A DNA stretch of 34,786 bases, taken from positions 1 through 34,786 of the IMG/VR virus record IMGVR_UViG_3300027969_000252. One strand, 5' to 3'. The notes under the pieces are model-generated. The model did not search any database. It was given only the letters and a program-made list of their open reading frames with translations, and was not told the DNA's origin. The DNA comes from a virus. A program made the translations under genes and the position numbers. Positions 1 to 8,466 of this stretch are shown one piece after another. Within the stretch, counting starts at the first letter, position 1. Every line of letters starts with the position of its first letter.

Positions 1-49
1 GATTAAAACTTATCAAATTATTGCAAATGCTTGGACATTTGTAGCATAA
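1..49 (+). CDS. C-terminal end of an upstream protein (partial)
   Basis: Frame 2 is open from the window edge to a TAA at 47-49 and encodes the last 15 residues IKTYQIIANAWTFVA. It ends 18 bases before the next start, a spacing typical of this genome. The identity cannot be told from so short a piece. By position it is probably another tail or baseplate gene, but that is inference from context only. Confidence 0.5.
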   Translation, partial: IKTYQIIANAWTFVA

Positions 50-67
50 AAGGAATTTGGAGCGAAC

Positions 68-3000
68 ATGGCCTATATAATTAACAGATTTGACGGAACA
101 CAGTTAACCATAGTAGATGACGGAGTCCTGGATAACTCCACTCCGTTGAGTCTGGTGGGTAGAAATTACACAGGCTATGGTGAATCGCAAAATGAAAATT
201 TTATTTTCTTATTAGAAAATTTTGCAAACATCAGTCCCCCAGTTCGTCCTCTAACGGGACAGGCATGGTATGATAAATCTGTAAAAGCATTGAAAGTTTA
301 CAGCGGGACTTCTTGGTTAAGTATTTCCAATGCAACTGTTAGTGAAACTGCGCCCGAGCATACCAATGGCGGGTTATGGTTAAAAACAACGACTCAACAA
401 TTGTACATCAGCAATGGCGAAGTTTGGCGACTGATAGGCCCGGAAGCTGCTGAAGGTTTTGCAGTAACCAAGATGACCAGTACTAAAGTAAAATCAATTA
501 CCGGTCAATATTATCCTATAATTTTAACTGAAATAAATGGTACTACCACTGCAATTCAATCTGACTATGAATTTACAATTTCTGCAGATGAAACAATTCC
601 TGGATTTACAGTAATATATCCTGGATTAAATTATCCTACAACAAAATATGCCGTTACAGGAAATGTAAGAGGAGTAGCAGAATCTGCCAACAGGCTTGAA
701 ACAGCAAGAACAATTAACGAAGTAAGTTTTAACGGTACAGGAAATATCACAGTAAAAGCCAGTACATCAAATCCATTAATTCCGGGAGAATATATTCTTG
801 GCCAACCGTTTGATGGCGGCTTATCACAAACCTGGAATGTTGATGCAACCTCCCTAAACCAAATAGGAAAAGTAGTAGCTAGAGATTCAATCGGAGGATT
901 TTCTGCAACCATAATTACAGCTGATTTATTTGGAAATGTATCCGGAAATATTACATCTGTATCCGGAACCAGTACCATTAACAATCTCAATGCAACTACT
1001 ATAGTAGGAAATACATTTAGTGGAGTGTCTGCTCGCGCAACAAGATTAGAAACTCCAAGACTAATAAACTCTATTCCGTTTGACGGGACAGCAGATCTTA
1101 CTTTACCAGTACCTGCAAATACACTTACTACAGATACACTAGCAGATAATGTTGTAAATTCTAGACTAGTAAATCTAGGAAAATTAGAATTTTTAGAAGT
1201 TGAAGCACCTGGTATAAAAGTTGGAGACGGTAACAATCTCAATATATTCATTGAAGGATTCACCCCAACACTAGAGTCAGACGTTAGCAATGCTATTAAA
1301 TTAAAACTTGCTACAGGTAATGCCGTACTTGGTCAAACCAGTATTACATTTATTTCTTCGTTGTCCGCTAGTCAAAATGGCGGAACAGCACCTGCACTAG
1401 TTCCAGATTATACATTGTCTACCAGTGAAGATCTAAGACCATCTCTAGGCCTACCTAATTATAGATGGAGTAATGTATACGCTAAAACAATTACTACGGA
1501 TACCTTTCGACTAACTACACTATCTGGAAAGGGTCCTGTGGACCAAGTTACAGTCACAAACAATTTAATAGTAAATGGAGCTACATACAGCGCATTGTAT
1601 GGCAACGTAACAGGTAACGTAACAGGTAACGTAACAGGTAATGTGACCGGGTCATCAAGTCTTAACTTGTTAAAAGCTGGCGATACTATGACCGGAGATC
1701 TTTCCTGGTCAACTTCAGGCCAAGGCCTAAGTTGGTCTGTGAACACAGATTCAGCAAGTATTAAATATTACAATACATTAGATGGATCTACAGACAATCG
1801 TTTAGAATTTAACACCGGCGATAACAGTGATGAATATTTTAGATGGACTCATAGTCCGTCTGGCGGCACATTGTACGAGTCTATGAGGTTAACGCCAAAC
1901 AGCAACGGTTATGCAAATTTAAATGTCACAGGTCAAATTACAGTAACTGCCGGAGTTTCAGCAGCAACATTTTTTGGAGATGCTAATCAGCTTACAAATC
2001 TAAATGCTGCACAATTATCAACTGGTACAGTTCCAGCGGCAAGATTAAGCGGATCATACAACATCAATGTCAGCGGCAATGTTACCGGCAATCTACAAGG
2101 TAACGTTACCGGCAATGTTACCGGTAATGTATCTGGCAGTTCTAATTCAACTTTAATTCACACAGTTACTGATTCTAGATCTACAGCAACAACTCCTCAA
2201 ACAATTAATCAAGGGGTTGTATTTGATTTTAAAGCAAACAGCACAGAAAGTCTAAGTGATGGTGGTACATATTTTGGAGAAATGACTTTCCGTAAATACG
2301 GTTCAGTAACGGACTGGACTGGAGGCCCATCGCATCAATTAGGTTTTACCGAAAATGCCAATATATGGCATAGAACTGGTACCAATACTTCTTGGAATAG
2401 TTGGAAGAAAATTATAGATTCATCTAACGTCAACAGCTATGCTCCAACATTTACCGGCGCAGGAGCCAACGGTACATGGGGAATCAACATTACCGGACAA
2501 TCGAATACTGTAGCAAACATTGCCAAATCTCAAGTTGTCAATGCATTAGGGTATGTTCCAGCACAATATTTTGATCCAGACGATCTGCGTTTGGTTGGTA
2601 TTAGTGCTACAATTTCTGGTCCTATTACTTCAACTTCAACATCAACCGGTGCGCTGATCGTAGCAGGTGGTGCAGGTTTTGGCCTAGATATAACAGTTGG
2701 AGGGTCAGTAACAGCTGGCGCTGGGTTTATTGGTAATTTAATAACCACTGGATCTGCAGGTATAGCAGGAACTGTAACTGGAAATTGGACTTTATCCTCA
2801 GGCAGTAGAATGCAGGCTACCTATGCTGACTTAGCAGAGGTATACACTTCTGACAAACTCTACGAAGCTGGAACGGTATTAATTTTTGCCGGAGACGCTG
2901 AGACCACTACAACAAATCTATATGGAGATAACAGATTGGCTGGAGTAGTCTCTACCAATCCAGCCTACTTATTAAATTCAGATTTAACAGGTACAGTTAG

Positions 3001-3199
3001 TGCCATAGCACTTGTAGGAAGGATACCGTGTAAAGTAATAGGACAGATCAAGAAGGGAGATATGTTAACAACTTCCTCAATCCCTGGATATGCTACAAAA
3101 ATGATAGAATTTATTCCGGGTGCATTTATAGGAAAAGCACTGCACGATAAAGAGACCAGCGGAGAAGGCATAGTTGAAATTGCACTGAACAGAGCATAA
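68..3199 (+). CDS. Large tail-fibre-like protein with GNVT repeats
   Basis: This 1043-residue protein is probably a virion fibre or adhesin. Residues 1-90 form a module (MAY-INRF-G, then GYGE--NENF-LLENFA, then GQ-WYD) shared with the proteins at 3235 and 5389, probably the attachment end. The middle is rich in Gly, Asn, Thr and Ser, with Gly-Asn-Val-Thr runs and an AGDTMTGDL motif that is common in phage tail fibres. The last 125 residues begin with YADLAEVY and contain GVVS-NPAYL, ALVGRIPCKV and KKGDML. This C-terminal domain recurs in the protein at 5389 and may be a trimerisation, chaperone or self-processing tip (Peptidase_G2-like is a tentative comparison). GGAG lies 6 bases before the ATG. 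The receptor is unknown. Confidence 0.8.
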   Translation: MAYIINRFDGTQLTIVDDGVLDNSTPLSLVGRNYTGYGESQNENFIFLLENFANISPPVRPLTGQAWYDKSVKALKVYSGTSWLSISNATVSETAPEHTNGGLWLKTTTQQLYISNGEVWRLIGPEAAEGFAVTKMTSTKVKSITGQYYPIILTEINGTTTAIQSDYEFTISADETIPGFTVIYPGLNYPTTKYAVTGNVRGVAESANRLETARTINEVSFNGTGNITVKASTSNPLIPGEYILGQPFDGGLSQTWNVDATSLNQIGKVVARDSIGGFSATIITADLFGNVSGNITSVSGTSTINNLNATTIVGNTFSGVSARATRLETPRLINSIPFDGTADLTLPVPANTLTTDTLADNVVNSRLVNLGKLEFLEVEAPGIKVGDGNNLNIFIEGFTPTLESDVSNAIKLKLATGNAVLGQTSITFISSLSASQNGGTAPALVPDYTLSTSEDLRPSLGLPNYRWSNVYAKTITTDTFRLTTLSGKGPVDQVTVTNNLIVNGATYSALYGNVTGNVTGNVTGNVTGSSSLNLLKAGDTMTGDLSWSTSGQGLSWSVNTDSASIKYYNTLDGSTDNRLEFNTGDNSDEYFRWTHSPSGGTLYESMRLTPNSNGYANLNVTGQITVTAGVSAATFFGDANQLTNLNAAQLSTGTVPAARLSGSYNINVSGNVTGNLQGNVTGNVTGNVSGSSNSTLIHTVTDSRSTATTPQTINQGVVFDFKANSTESLSDGGTYFGEMTFRKYGSVTDWTGGPSHQLGFTENANIWHRTGTNTSWNSWKKIIDSSNVNSYAPTFTGAGANGTWGINITGQSNTVANIAKSQVVNALGYVPAQYFDPDDLRLVGISATISGPITSTSTSTGALIVAGGAGFGLDITVGGSVTAGAGFIGNLITTGSAGIAGTVTGNWTLSSGSRMQATYADLAEVYTSDKLYEAGTVLIFAGDAETTTTNLYGDNRLAGVVSTNPAYLLNSDLTGTVSAIALVGRIPCKVIGQIKKGDMLTTSSIPGYATKMIEFIPGAFIGKALHDKETSGEGIVEIALNRA
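1601..1648 (+). repeat. Four 12-bp tandem repeats coding Gly-Asn-Val-Thr
   Basis: Four in-frame copies of GGTAACGTAACA, the last diverged, encode GNVT four times inside the first fibre gene. Similar runs occur at 2075-2134 and 6415-6486. They are coding repeats likely to form a regular beta-rich shaft segment, and they could allow slippage or recombination between fibre genes. Confidence 0.9.
2075..2134 (+). repeat. Five 12-bp degenerate repeats coding GNVT/GNLQ/GNVS
   Basis: Five in-frame 12-base units encode GNVT, GNLQ, GNVT, GNVT and GNVS. Codon choice differs from the run at 1601 (ACC and GTT rather than ACA and GTA). This suggests an old duplication kept at the protein level rather than a recent copy. 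Confidence 0.85.
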
Positions 3200-3209
3200 A
3201 TTAAAAACA

Positions 3210-3217
3210 CATAAATA
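3210..3217 (+). promoter_or_regulatory. T4-type late promoter box CATAAATA
   Basis: CATAAATA lies in the 35-base gap between the first two fibre genes. It fits the T4 late consensus TATAAATA and the NATAAATA form used by cyanophages, which is read by the gp55-type sigma with the sliding clamp. It ends 17 bases before the GTG start at 3235, leaving room for a short leader carrying the AAAAGGAA ribosome binding site. Confidence 0.75.
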
Positions 3218-3234
3218 TAAAAAAGGAATTTTAA

Positions 3235-4797
3235 GTGGCTTACCAAATAGACAGATTTAACGGCACTTTTTTAGTTTCAGTTGATGATCAAACACTGAAC
3301 AATACCGCTACGGATCTGCGCTTTGTCGGCCGTAATTACAGTGGTTACGGTGAAATTGAAAACGAAAACTTCCTGCATTTGCTGGAAAATTTCGCCAACA
3401 GTTCAGCCCCTCCTCGTGCTATTTCTGGACAAACATGGTTTGACACAAGCATAAAAAAATTAAAAATTTATGACGGTAACAAATTTAAGGTAACAACAGG
3501 TGCAGAATCTAGTCCATCTGCTCCTACGGGTCTAGCAATTGGTGATTTTTGGTGGGATAATCAAAACGAACAAATTAAAGTTTGGAATGGATCTACATTT
3601 ATATTAGTAGGACCAGAAAAAGCTCCGGTATACGGCTCAACTTCAACCGCTCCCGCAGTAGTTAAAGATCAGCTAGGTAGTGATCAGCAGATAATAAAAT
3701 TTCTAGTAGGCGGAGATGTAATAGCTATTGTTGCCAGCGCGACATTTACTTTAAATTCTATTATCAATCCAATTACTGGATTTGCAAATATTAGACCCGG
3801 TATAAATTTTATAAATTCTGATGTAAACGGGTTGACCTCATCAGCGCATAGATTTTGGGGAACTGCTGCAAATGCAGATAGACTAGGTGGTTTTGCTGCC
3901 ATTGATTTTTTAAGAGCTGGAAATACAGAGTTTACCACACAGGTTAATTTTAAAGACAATGGAATTACCGTAGGTGAAGCTCAAGATTTAAAAATTACAG
4001 TAGCAAATGGAGTAGTTCCTGTAATTGAAAGTTCTAAAAATTCATTTTTTGTTCTTAGAATTTCTAATAACGGTAACGATGTAAAAGATGTTGCTGTTAT
4101 AAAACCTACCGGAATAGAACCAGGAATAACAGGCGTATATGATCTAGGCTCTACGGCAGCTAAATGGAAAACAATCACCGCTGATACTATAAATGCTACA
4201 ACAGTTTATGGTAAATTGATAGGAACGGTCGAGTCAGCTCCCGGTCCAGGCGGAGTAGTTCCTCCTTTAGCAATTCAATCAGTTTCGGTAAGCGGTAGCT
4301 TTTCAATGGCAGCACCGGCACCTGGTGCACCGGCAGCTAATTTTAATATATCTTTAGCAGGCAGTACCAGTGCAGTAAATTTATCATCTGGTTCAATCGG
4401 AAGTTTAGATAATTTTAACATTGGTGGTTCTAATCCTGGATCAGCAAAATTTACAACATTAACATCTAGTGGTGCGGTTGCTTTTTCAAATACAACAGTG
4501 AGTTCAGGACCTGGGACAGGAGCATTGGTTGTTGCAGGCGGCGCCTCTATCGGCGGAAATTTATATGTATCAGGAGATGGTGGATTTTCAGGAAACGGAG
4601 CGATGTTAGTACCAACTGGAGTATCTGGACAACGACCTTCTGCTACTACAGGAATGATTAGATTTAATACCACAGAAGTCAACTGGGAAGGCTATGACGG
4701 GTCTTCTTGGAGACTAATCAGTGGAGGGACAGATGAAGATTACGGGTTAATTACGTCTGTAGCAGATTCATTTATGGATTACGGCTCAATAGCATAA
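3235..4797 (+). CDS. Tail-fibre-like protein, second paralog
   Basis: This 520-residue protein has the same N-terminal module as its neighbours (INRF/IDRF, GYGE-ENENFLHLLENFA, GQTWFD) and a second conserved block containing FWWDNQN and ILVGPE. It has Gly/Ser-rich beta-type sequence throughout. Unlike the proteins at 68 and 5389, it lacks the C-terminal YADLAE domain and ends in WRLISGG followed by a short tail. The start is GTG, set by AAGGA about 8 bases upstream, and a late promoter precedes it. It probably forms a separate fibre or an accessory part of one. The receptor-binding role is inferred. Confidence 0.75.
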   Translation: MAYQIDRFNGTFLVSVDDQTLNNTATDLRFVGRNYSGYGEIENENFLHLLENFANSSAPPRAISGQTWFDTSIKKLKIYDGNKFKVTTGAESSPSAPTGLAIGDFWWDNQNEQIKVWNGSTFILVGPEKAPVYGSTSTAPAVVKDQLGSDQQIIKFLVGGDVIAIVASATFTLNSIINPITGFANIRPGINFINSDVNGLTSSAHRFWGTAANADRLGGFAAIDFLRAGNTEFTTQVNFKDNGITVGEAQDLKITVANGVVPVIESSKNSFFVLRISNNGNDVKDVAVIKPTGIEPGITGVYDLGSTAAKWKTITADTINATTVYGKLIGTVESAPGPGGVVPPLAIQSVSVSGSFSMAAPAPGAPAANFNISLAGSTSAVNLSSGSIGSLDNFNIGGSNPGSAKFTTLTSSGAVAFSNTTVSSGPGTGALVVAGGASIGGNLYVSGDGGFSGNGAMLVPTGVSGQRPSATTGMIRFNTTEVNWEGYDGSSWRLISGGTDEDYGLITSVADSFMDYGSIA

Positions 4798-4814
4798 TCT
4801 AGGAGTTAAAAATA

Positions 4815-5387
4815 ATGGCAAAACGAGTCCAATTTAGACGAGGTACAACATCACAACACACAACGTTTGTTGGAGCACCTGGCGAACTAACAGTTGATAT
4901 AGACAAAAAAACAGTTGTTGTACACGATGGAATAACTCCAGGTGGATTTCCTGCAACTAGATTAGAATCAGTAGACGGTACTTCAACATTTAATGGTCAA
5001 GTTAGGATTCTCAACACCACTGCTAGTTCTTCTACAATCACCGGCGCACTGATAATAAGTGGCGGATTAGGTGTAGCTGGAAGAATAACAACAACACAAT
5101 TAGTTGAAACATCAAGCATTGCATTAAAAGAACACATAAACCCAATAACAAATGCTCTTGAAAGCATATTAAATTTAACCGGAGTTACCTATGATCGCAA
5201 AGATCAGTCGTCTTTTAATGAACCTGGTTTAATTGCTGAAGATGTAAATAAGATTCTTCCTAATTTAGTAGTTAAAGATGAAGAAGGTAATCCCAGCGGA
5301 ATTCAGTACACCAAGGTAGTTGCTTATCTAATCGAAGCTATTAAAGATCAACAAAAACAAATAGACGAATTAAAGAAAAAGGTTTAA
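4815..5387 (+). CDS. Short fibre protein with Mtd-N-like head and S74 chaperone domain
   Basis: This 190-residue protein has two recognisable parts. Residues 4-45 (VQFRRGTT, GAPGELTVD, VVVHDGITPGG) match the N-terminal module of major tropism determinant-type fibres. Residues 100-190 match the peptidase S74 intramolecular chaperone: SSIALKEHI, GLIAEDV, LPNLV, then VVAYLIEAIK leading into a coiled coil. Known S74 domains help trimeric fibres fold and cut themselves with a Ser-Lys pair five residues apart. Ser100 and Lys105 have that spacing. Almost nothing lies between head and chaperone, so it may act as a small tip or as a chaperone for the neighbouring fibres. An AGGAG site precedes the start, and the next gene begins right after its stop. 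Confidence 0.75.
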   Translation: MAKRVQFRRGTTSQHTTFVGAPGELTVDIDKKTVVVHDGITPGGFPATRLESVDGTSTFNGQVRILNTTASSSTITGALIISGGLGVAGRITTTQLVETSSIALKEHINPITNALESILNLTGVTYDRKDQSSFNEPGLIAEDVNKILPNLVVKDEEGNPSGIQYTKVVAYLIEAIKDQQKQIDELKKKV

Positions 5388-5388
5388 A

Positions 5389-7161
5389 ATGGCTTATCAA
5401 GTTAATAGATATAACGGTAGTTTTTTAGTATCTGTAGCAGACGGTACTATTGACAATACCACAAATATTAGATTTGTTGGTAAAAATTATGCCGGCTATG
5501 GACAAGTACAGAATGAAAACTTTTTACATCTAATGGAAAATTTTGCAGGAGCTAGTCAACCTAGCAAACCTGTATCTGGACAAATTTGGTATGACAGCAC
5601 TGACAGAAAAATCAAAGTCTATGACGGAACCCGTTTTAGAATAGTCGGCGGCTCAACAGCCAGCGCCACGGCTCCTATAGGTCTAAGTTCGGGCGAATTT
5701 TGGTTTGACAGTCTTGCACAACAATTGTATTGCTGGACCGGAACTGAATTTATTTTAGTAGGTCCTCAAAATTCTACCACACTAGGCGAAACAACTATTA
5801 CGGCAACCACCGTTAAAGACAACGGCAACGAAAATCGAACTATTGCTAGAATAAAAGCAGGCGGAACTGATATCGCTATTTTCAGTAAAGATACTTTCAC
5901 ATTAAGTGATACAGATAAGGCATTGATTCCTAATTTTGGCAGAATTAAAAAAGGTATAACCCTAATAGGAACAGATAATACCAACGGAGTTACTACCGCT
6001 GCATCATCTGCAATAATATGGGGAACAAGTTCGTCAACTAGATCCTTGATTGACCCGAATGATGAAACTTTGGTTTACACCGTTAATGATTTAGTTTTAA
6101 AATCAAACCCGGCATTTCTAACCACAGTTGATTTTAGTTCTAGCGGTATAACATTCAGTGCTGCTTCAGCAGTTAAAGGCAGTATTGCATTGGGCGATGC
6201 TTCAGATATTGCAATAACGAATCAAGCAGGCAACAATATAAAATTTAACATACGTGTTTCCTCAACTGAAACACGTACTATGGCTAATATTTCTACAACA
6301 GCAATTGTTCCTGGAGTAGATAGTGAATATTCTTTAGGTAGTAATGATCTTCGTTGGTATCAAATTTTTGCAGATAACTTAATTGTTACCAGCAATATTA
6401 CGGGAAGTTTTATAGGTAACCTAACAGGCAATGTTGTTGGAAATGTTACAGGTAATGTCGTTGGAGATGTTACAGGTAATGTTAGTGGAAGCAGTAGTAG
6501 CTGTTCAGGTAATGCTGCTACCGCAACATCAACAAATAATTTAAATGGCAAGAGTGAGAGTATTACCGCAGTAGTTAATACAATTGCTTCTAGAGATGCC
6601 AACGGTGATTTAACAGCTAACAGATTTATTGGAATAGCAGACAAAGTAGATAGATTAAAAATTGACAATGATGCTGTAGACAGCGGCGCATCATCTTATA
6701 AATCTGCAAAAACTTCAAAGACTGCTAATACTATTGCTGCTAGAGACAGCAGCGGAAATCTTTCAGCCAACATATTTAATGGTACAGCTACCGCAGTTCA
6801 AGGTGCTGACCTTGCTGAAAAATACCTAGCAGATAAAGAGTATGCGGTCGGAACAGTGGTAATTGTAGGCGGTGAATGCGAAATTACCGCCAGCGTTTGG
6901 GTAGGACAACGTGCCGTTGGGGTAGTAAGCGGTGAACCTGGCCTAATGATGAATCAAGATTTAGAAAATGGTACATATATTGCCCTTAAGGGTCGTGTGC
7001 CAGTTCAAGTAATTGGCCATGTACGCAAAGGTGACAGATTGATTGCTGCTCCTGACGGGTGTGCAATGGCCAGTGAAGATGCTAATGCCAATACCTTTGC
7101 AATAGCTTTAGAATCTAGTTTAAATACAGAAGTAAAATTAATTGAAGCAATTGTTCTTTAA
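5389..7161 (+). CDS. Tail-fibre-like protein, third paralog, with ADLAE tip domain
   Basis: This 590-residue protein carries the shared N-terminal module (VNRYNG, GYGQVQNENFLHLMENFA, GQIWYD) and the second block (FWFD, ILVGPQ). A Gly-Asn-Val-Thr-type run follows at about residues 343-366. The last 120 residues begin GADLAEKY and contain GVVSGEPGLMMN, ALKGRVPVQV and RKGDRL, matching the C-terminal domain of the protein at 68. It starts one base after the preceding stop. It is probably a virion fibre. The shared ends with a different middle suggest module exchange among the fibre genes. Confidence 0.78.
   Translation: MAYQVNRYNGSFLVSVADGTIDNTTNIRFVGKNYAGYGQVQNENFLHLMENFAGASQPSKPVSGQIWYDSTDRKIKVYDGTRFRIVGGSTASATAPIGLSSGEFWFDSLAQQLYCWTGTEFILVGPQNSTTLGETTITATTVKDNGNENRTIARIKAGGTDIAIFSKDTFTLSDTDKALIPNFGRIKKGITLIGTDNTNGVTTAASSAIIWGTSSSTRSLIDPNDETLVYTVNDLVLKSNPAFLTTVDFSSSGITFSAASAVKGSIALGDASDIAITNQAGNNIKFNIRVSSTETRTMANISTTAIVPGVDSEYSLGSNDLRWYQIFADNLIVTSNITGSFIGNLTGNVVGNVTGNVVGDVTGNVSGSSSSCSGNAATATSTNNLNGKSESITAVVNTIASRDANGDLTANRFIGIADKVDRLKIDNDAVDSGASSYKSAKTSKTANTIAARDSSGNLSANIFNGTATAVQGADLAEKYLADKEYAVGTVVIVGGECEITASVWVGQRAVGVVSGEPGLMMNQDLENGTYIALKGRVPVQVIGHVRKGDRLIAAPDGCAMASEDANANTFAIALESSLNTEVKLIEAIVL
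6415..6486 (+). repeat. Six 12-bp degenerate repeats coding GN(V/L)T-like units
   Basis: Six in-frame units encode GNLT, GNVV, GNVT, GNVV, GDVT and GNVS, followed by a Ser-rich stretch. A higher-order 24-base period is visible (alternating -VV and -VT). This is the same repeat class as in the fibre gene at 68. Confidence 0.8.
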
Positions 7162-7170
7162 GGATTAAAA

Positions 7171-8058
7171 ATGGCAGGATCAGGAACCACAGCCCTCGCA
7201 AGTGATGTCTCTAACCCGTATGGTACCGGAGTTGAAATTATGGGTACAGGATCATTAAGTAGGGGTTATGGACAAACTACTTTTGGTACTACAAAAAGCG
7301 TAGGCGATACCGTTGGAGCCAACGATTTTAATAATATTCGTTATGATTTATTAAATGCCAGCGCCCACCAAAATGGGTCAGCTGCCGCTCTTACTCTAGC
7401 AGGAAATGTTTTTGGAAACATAATTAACACTACAGATCCTAATTCGTTTGCCTCATATGCATCTACTATAGACAGTGATAGATTTAATTGTCACAGTTCT
7501 AGAAAAACAACCGCCGCTGCCGGCACCAATTCTAGAACAAGTTCTTGGGTCAGTGCCGTTTCTGCTACATATACACTTAACTTTTCTAGTGCAAATCAAG
7601 CTAGATGGTTTTGGAATGGCGGAGGCAGAATTCGAATAGCCAGCTCAAGAACTGGCGGCGCTGCCTCGGCACAAAACACTGCCTGGAGTAATCTTCTTTC
7701 ATCTGCAGGCACACAGGAATTTGGTGGTGCTGCTGTTTATGGTTGGGGAACAGGATCTACATCATTATACTCAGTTTATTCAAGTGCTCCATACGCATCA
7801 AATAATTACGCTATTTCGGTATCTTTAAATGCAGCCATAGGCTCAGCTACAGCTTTTAATTTTGTGTTAAGTTGGAATGATCCTTATGTTGATCCGGCTC
7901 CCGGAGAGCCACCAGCACCTGAAGATATTGTAGATGGTACATTAAGTTATTCAATTGAATTAACCAATCCCACAAGCGGTCATGCACTAACTCCGAGTGG
8001 AACATGGACTGGCTACAATTATTCTAGTTATTCAGCAGGTGCAATAACGGGCGGATAA
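7171..8058 (+). CDS. Structural-type protein of unknown function, Gly/Ser/Ala-rich
   Basis: This 295-residue protein has very little Lys or Glu and is dominated by Gly, Ser, Ala, Asn and Thr, like virion surface proteins. Visible landmarks are GYGQTTFG (28-39 region), DFNNIRYDLLNA, an ARWFWNGGGRIRIASS segment near residues 145-160, and a Pro-rich linker (APGEPPAPED) near residue 245 before a C-terminal SGTWTGYN segment. It has no signal peptide. It follows the third fibre gene by 9 bases with AAGGA upstream. From composition and position it is probably a minor tail or fibre protein. I do not recognise a named family. Confidence 0.65.
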   Translation: MAGSGTTALASDVSNPYGTGVEIMGTGSLSRGYGQTTFGTTKSVGDTVGANDFNNIRYDLLNASAHQNGSAAALTLAGNVFGNIINTTDPNSFASYASTIDSDRFNCHSSRKTTAAAGTNSRTSSWVSAVSATYTLNFSSANQARWFWNGGGRIRIASSRTGGAASAQNTAWSNLLSSAGTQEFGGAAVYGWGTGSTSLYSVYSSAPYASNNYAISVSLNAAIGSATAFNFVLSWNDPYVDPAPGEPPAPEDIVDGTLSYSIELTNPTSGHALTPSGTWTGYNYSSYSAGAITGG

Positions 8059-8064
8059 AATTTT

Positions 8065-8112
8065 GTCTCCGAGACATAGCTGGTAAATAAACTGCTATGT
8101 TTATTCGGAGAC
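8065..8112 (+). promoter_or_regulatory. Hairpin burying the ribosome binding site of the glycan operon
   Basis: GTCTCCGA at 8065-8072 pairs perfectly with TCGGAGAC at 8105-8112. CATAGC at 8075-8080 pairs with GCTATG at 8094-8099. A small internal loop separates the stems and the terminal loop is 13 bases (8081-8093). The 3' arm contains CGGAG (8106-8110), the ribosome binding site 5 bases before the ATG at 8116, so read-through RNA should hide this site. No U-run follows the hairpin, so it is not a typical terminator. Confidence 0.7.
8082..8089 (+). promoter_or_regulatory. Possible late promoter box (GGTAAATA) in the hairpin loop
   Basis: The loop of the 8065-8112 hairpin holds GGTAAATA, which keeps the TAAATA core of the T4 late box but not its first two bases. 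A start about 6 bases downstream would give RNA lacking the 5' arm of the hairpin and so a free ribosome binding site. The box is imperfect and the assignment is inference. Confidence 0.4.
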
Positions 8113-8115
8113 CAA

Positions 8116-8466
8116 ATGGACGACAGATTATCTAAGGCTCTAGAGTTTGCCAATTATCGACAGACTCTGGCCATTCAGAGAAAAACCCTAAAAGAAAAAA
8201 TCAACGCAAAGTTGACCTATGGCCAAGCCGGCGGCCTATTTAAAATCAATCGTGAGCTCATTGTATTTGTGCAGATGCTGATTGATCAAGGCCGTACTGA
8301 AAATGTGCCTTTTGTTGACGAAAACGGAAATCCAGTACTAGTAGCAGATCTACATGCATTTAAAGATGAAATCATAGATAGGTACTTTACCGCTACCTAT
8401 GAATACTATGAAGACTATCAAAAGATTAAATCTAGTAGAACAGTTGAAAAGTTATTGGATGTATGA
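8116..8466 (+). CDS. Small helical phage protein, first gene of the glycan operon
   Basis: This 116-residue protein is rich in charged and aromatic residues and looks mainly helical (for example LAIQRKTLKEKINAKL near residues 18-33 and YEYYEDYQKIKSS near the end). It has no signal peptide, membrane segment or catalytic motif that I can see, and its function is unknown. Its ribosome binding site CGGAG is inside the upstream hairpin. Its TGA overlaps the next ATG (ATGA), so the two genes are probably translationally coupled. Confidence 0.75.
   Translation: MDDRLSKALEFANYRQTLAIQRKTLKEKINAKLTYGQAGGLFKINRELIVFVQMLIDQGRTENVPFVDENGNPVLVADLHAFKDEIIDRYFTATYEYYEDYQKIKSSRTVEKLLDV

Noticed and set aside
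631-1290. Long opposite-strand frame inside the first fibre gene
   Set aside because: It has no ribosome binding site and its Val/Ser/Pro-rich composition mirrors the coding strand. It is a shadow of the fibre gene, like the others at 4275-4682 and 6360-6668.
1601-2134. Regular 12-base repeats resembling an array
   Set aside because: They are in-frame GNVT codons inside a fibre gene, without spacers of CRISPR length, so not a CRISPR array.
8065-8112. Hairpin as a rho-independent terminator after the fibre genes
   Set aside because: No run of T follows the stem; instead it ends 3 bases before a start codon and contains the ribosome binding site.
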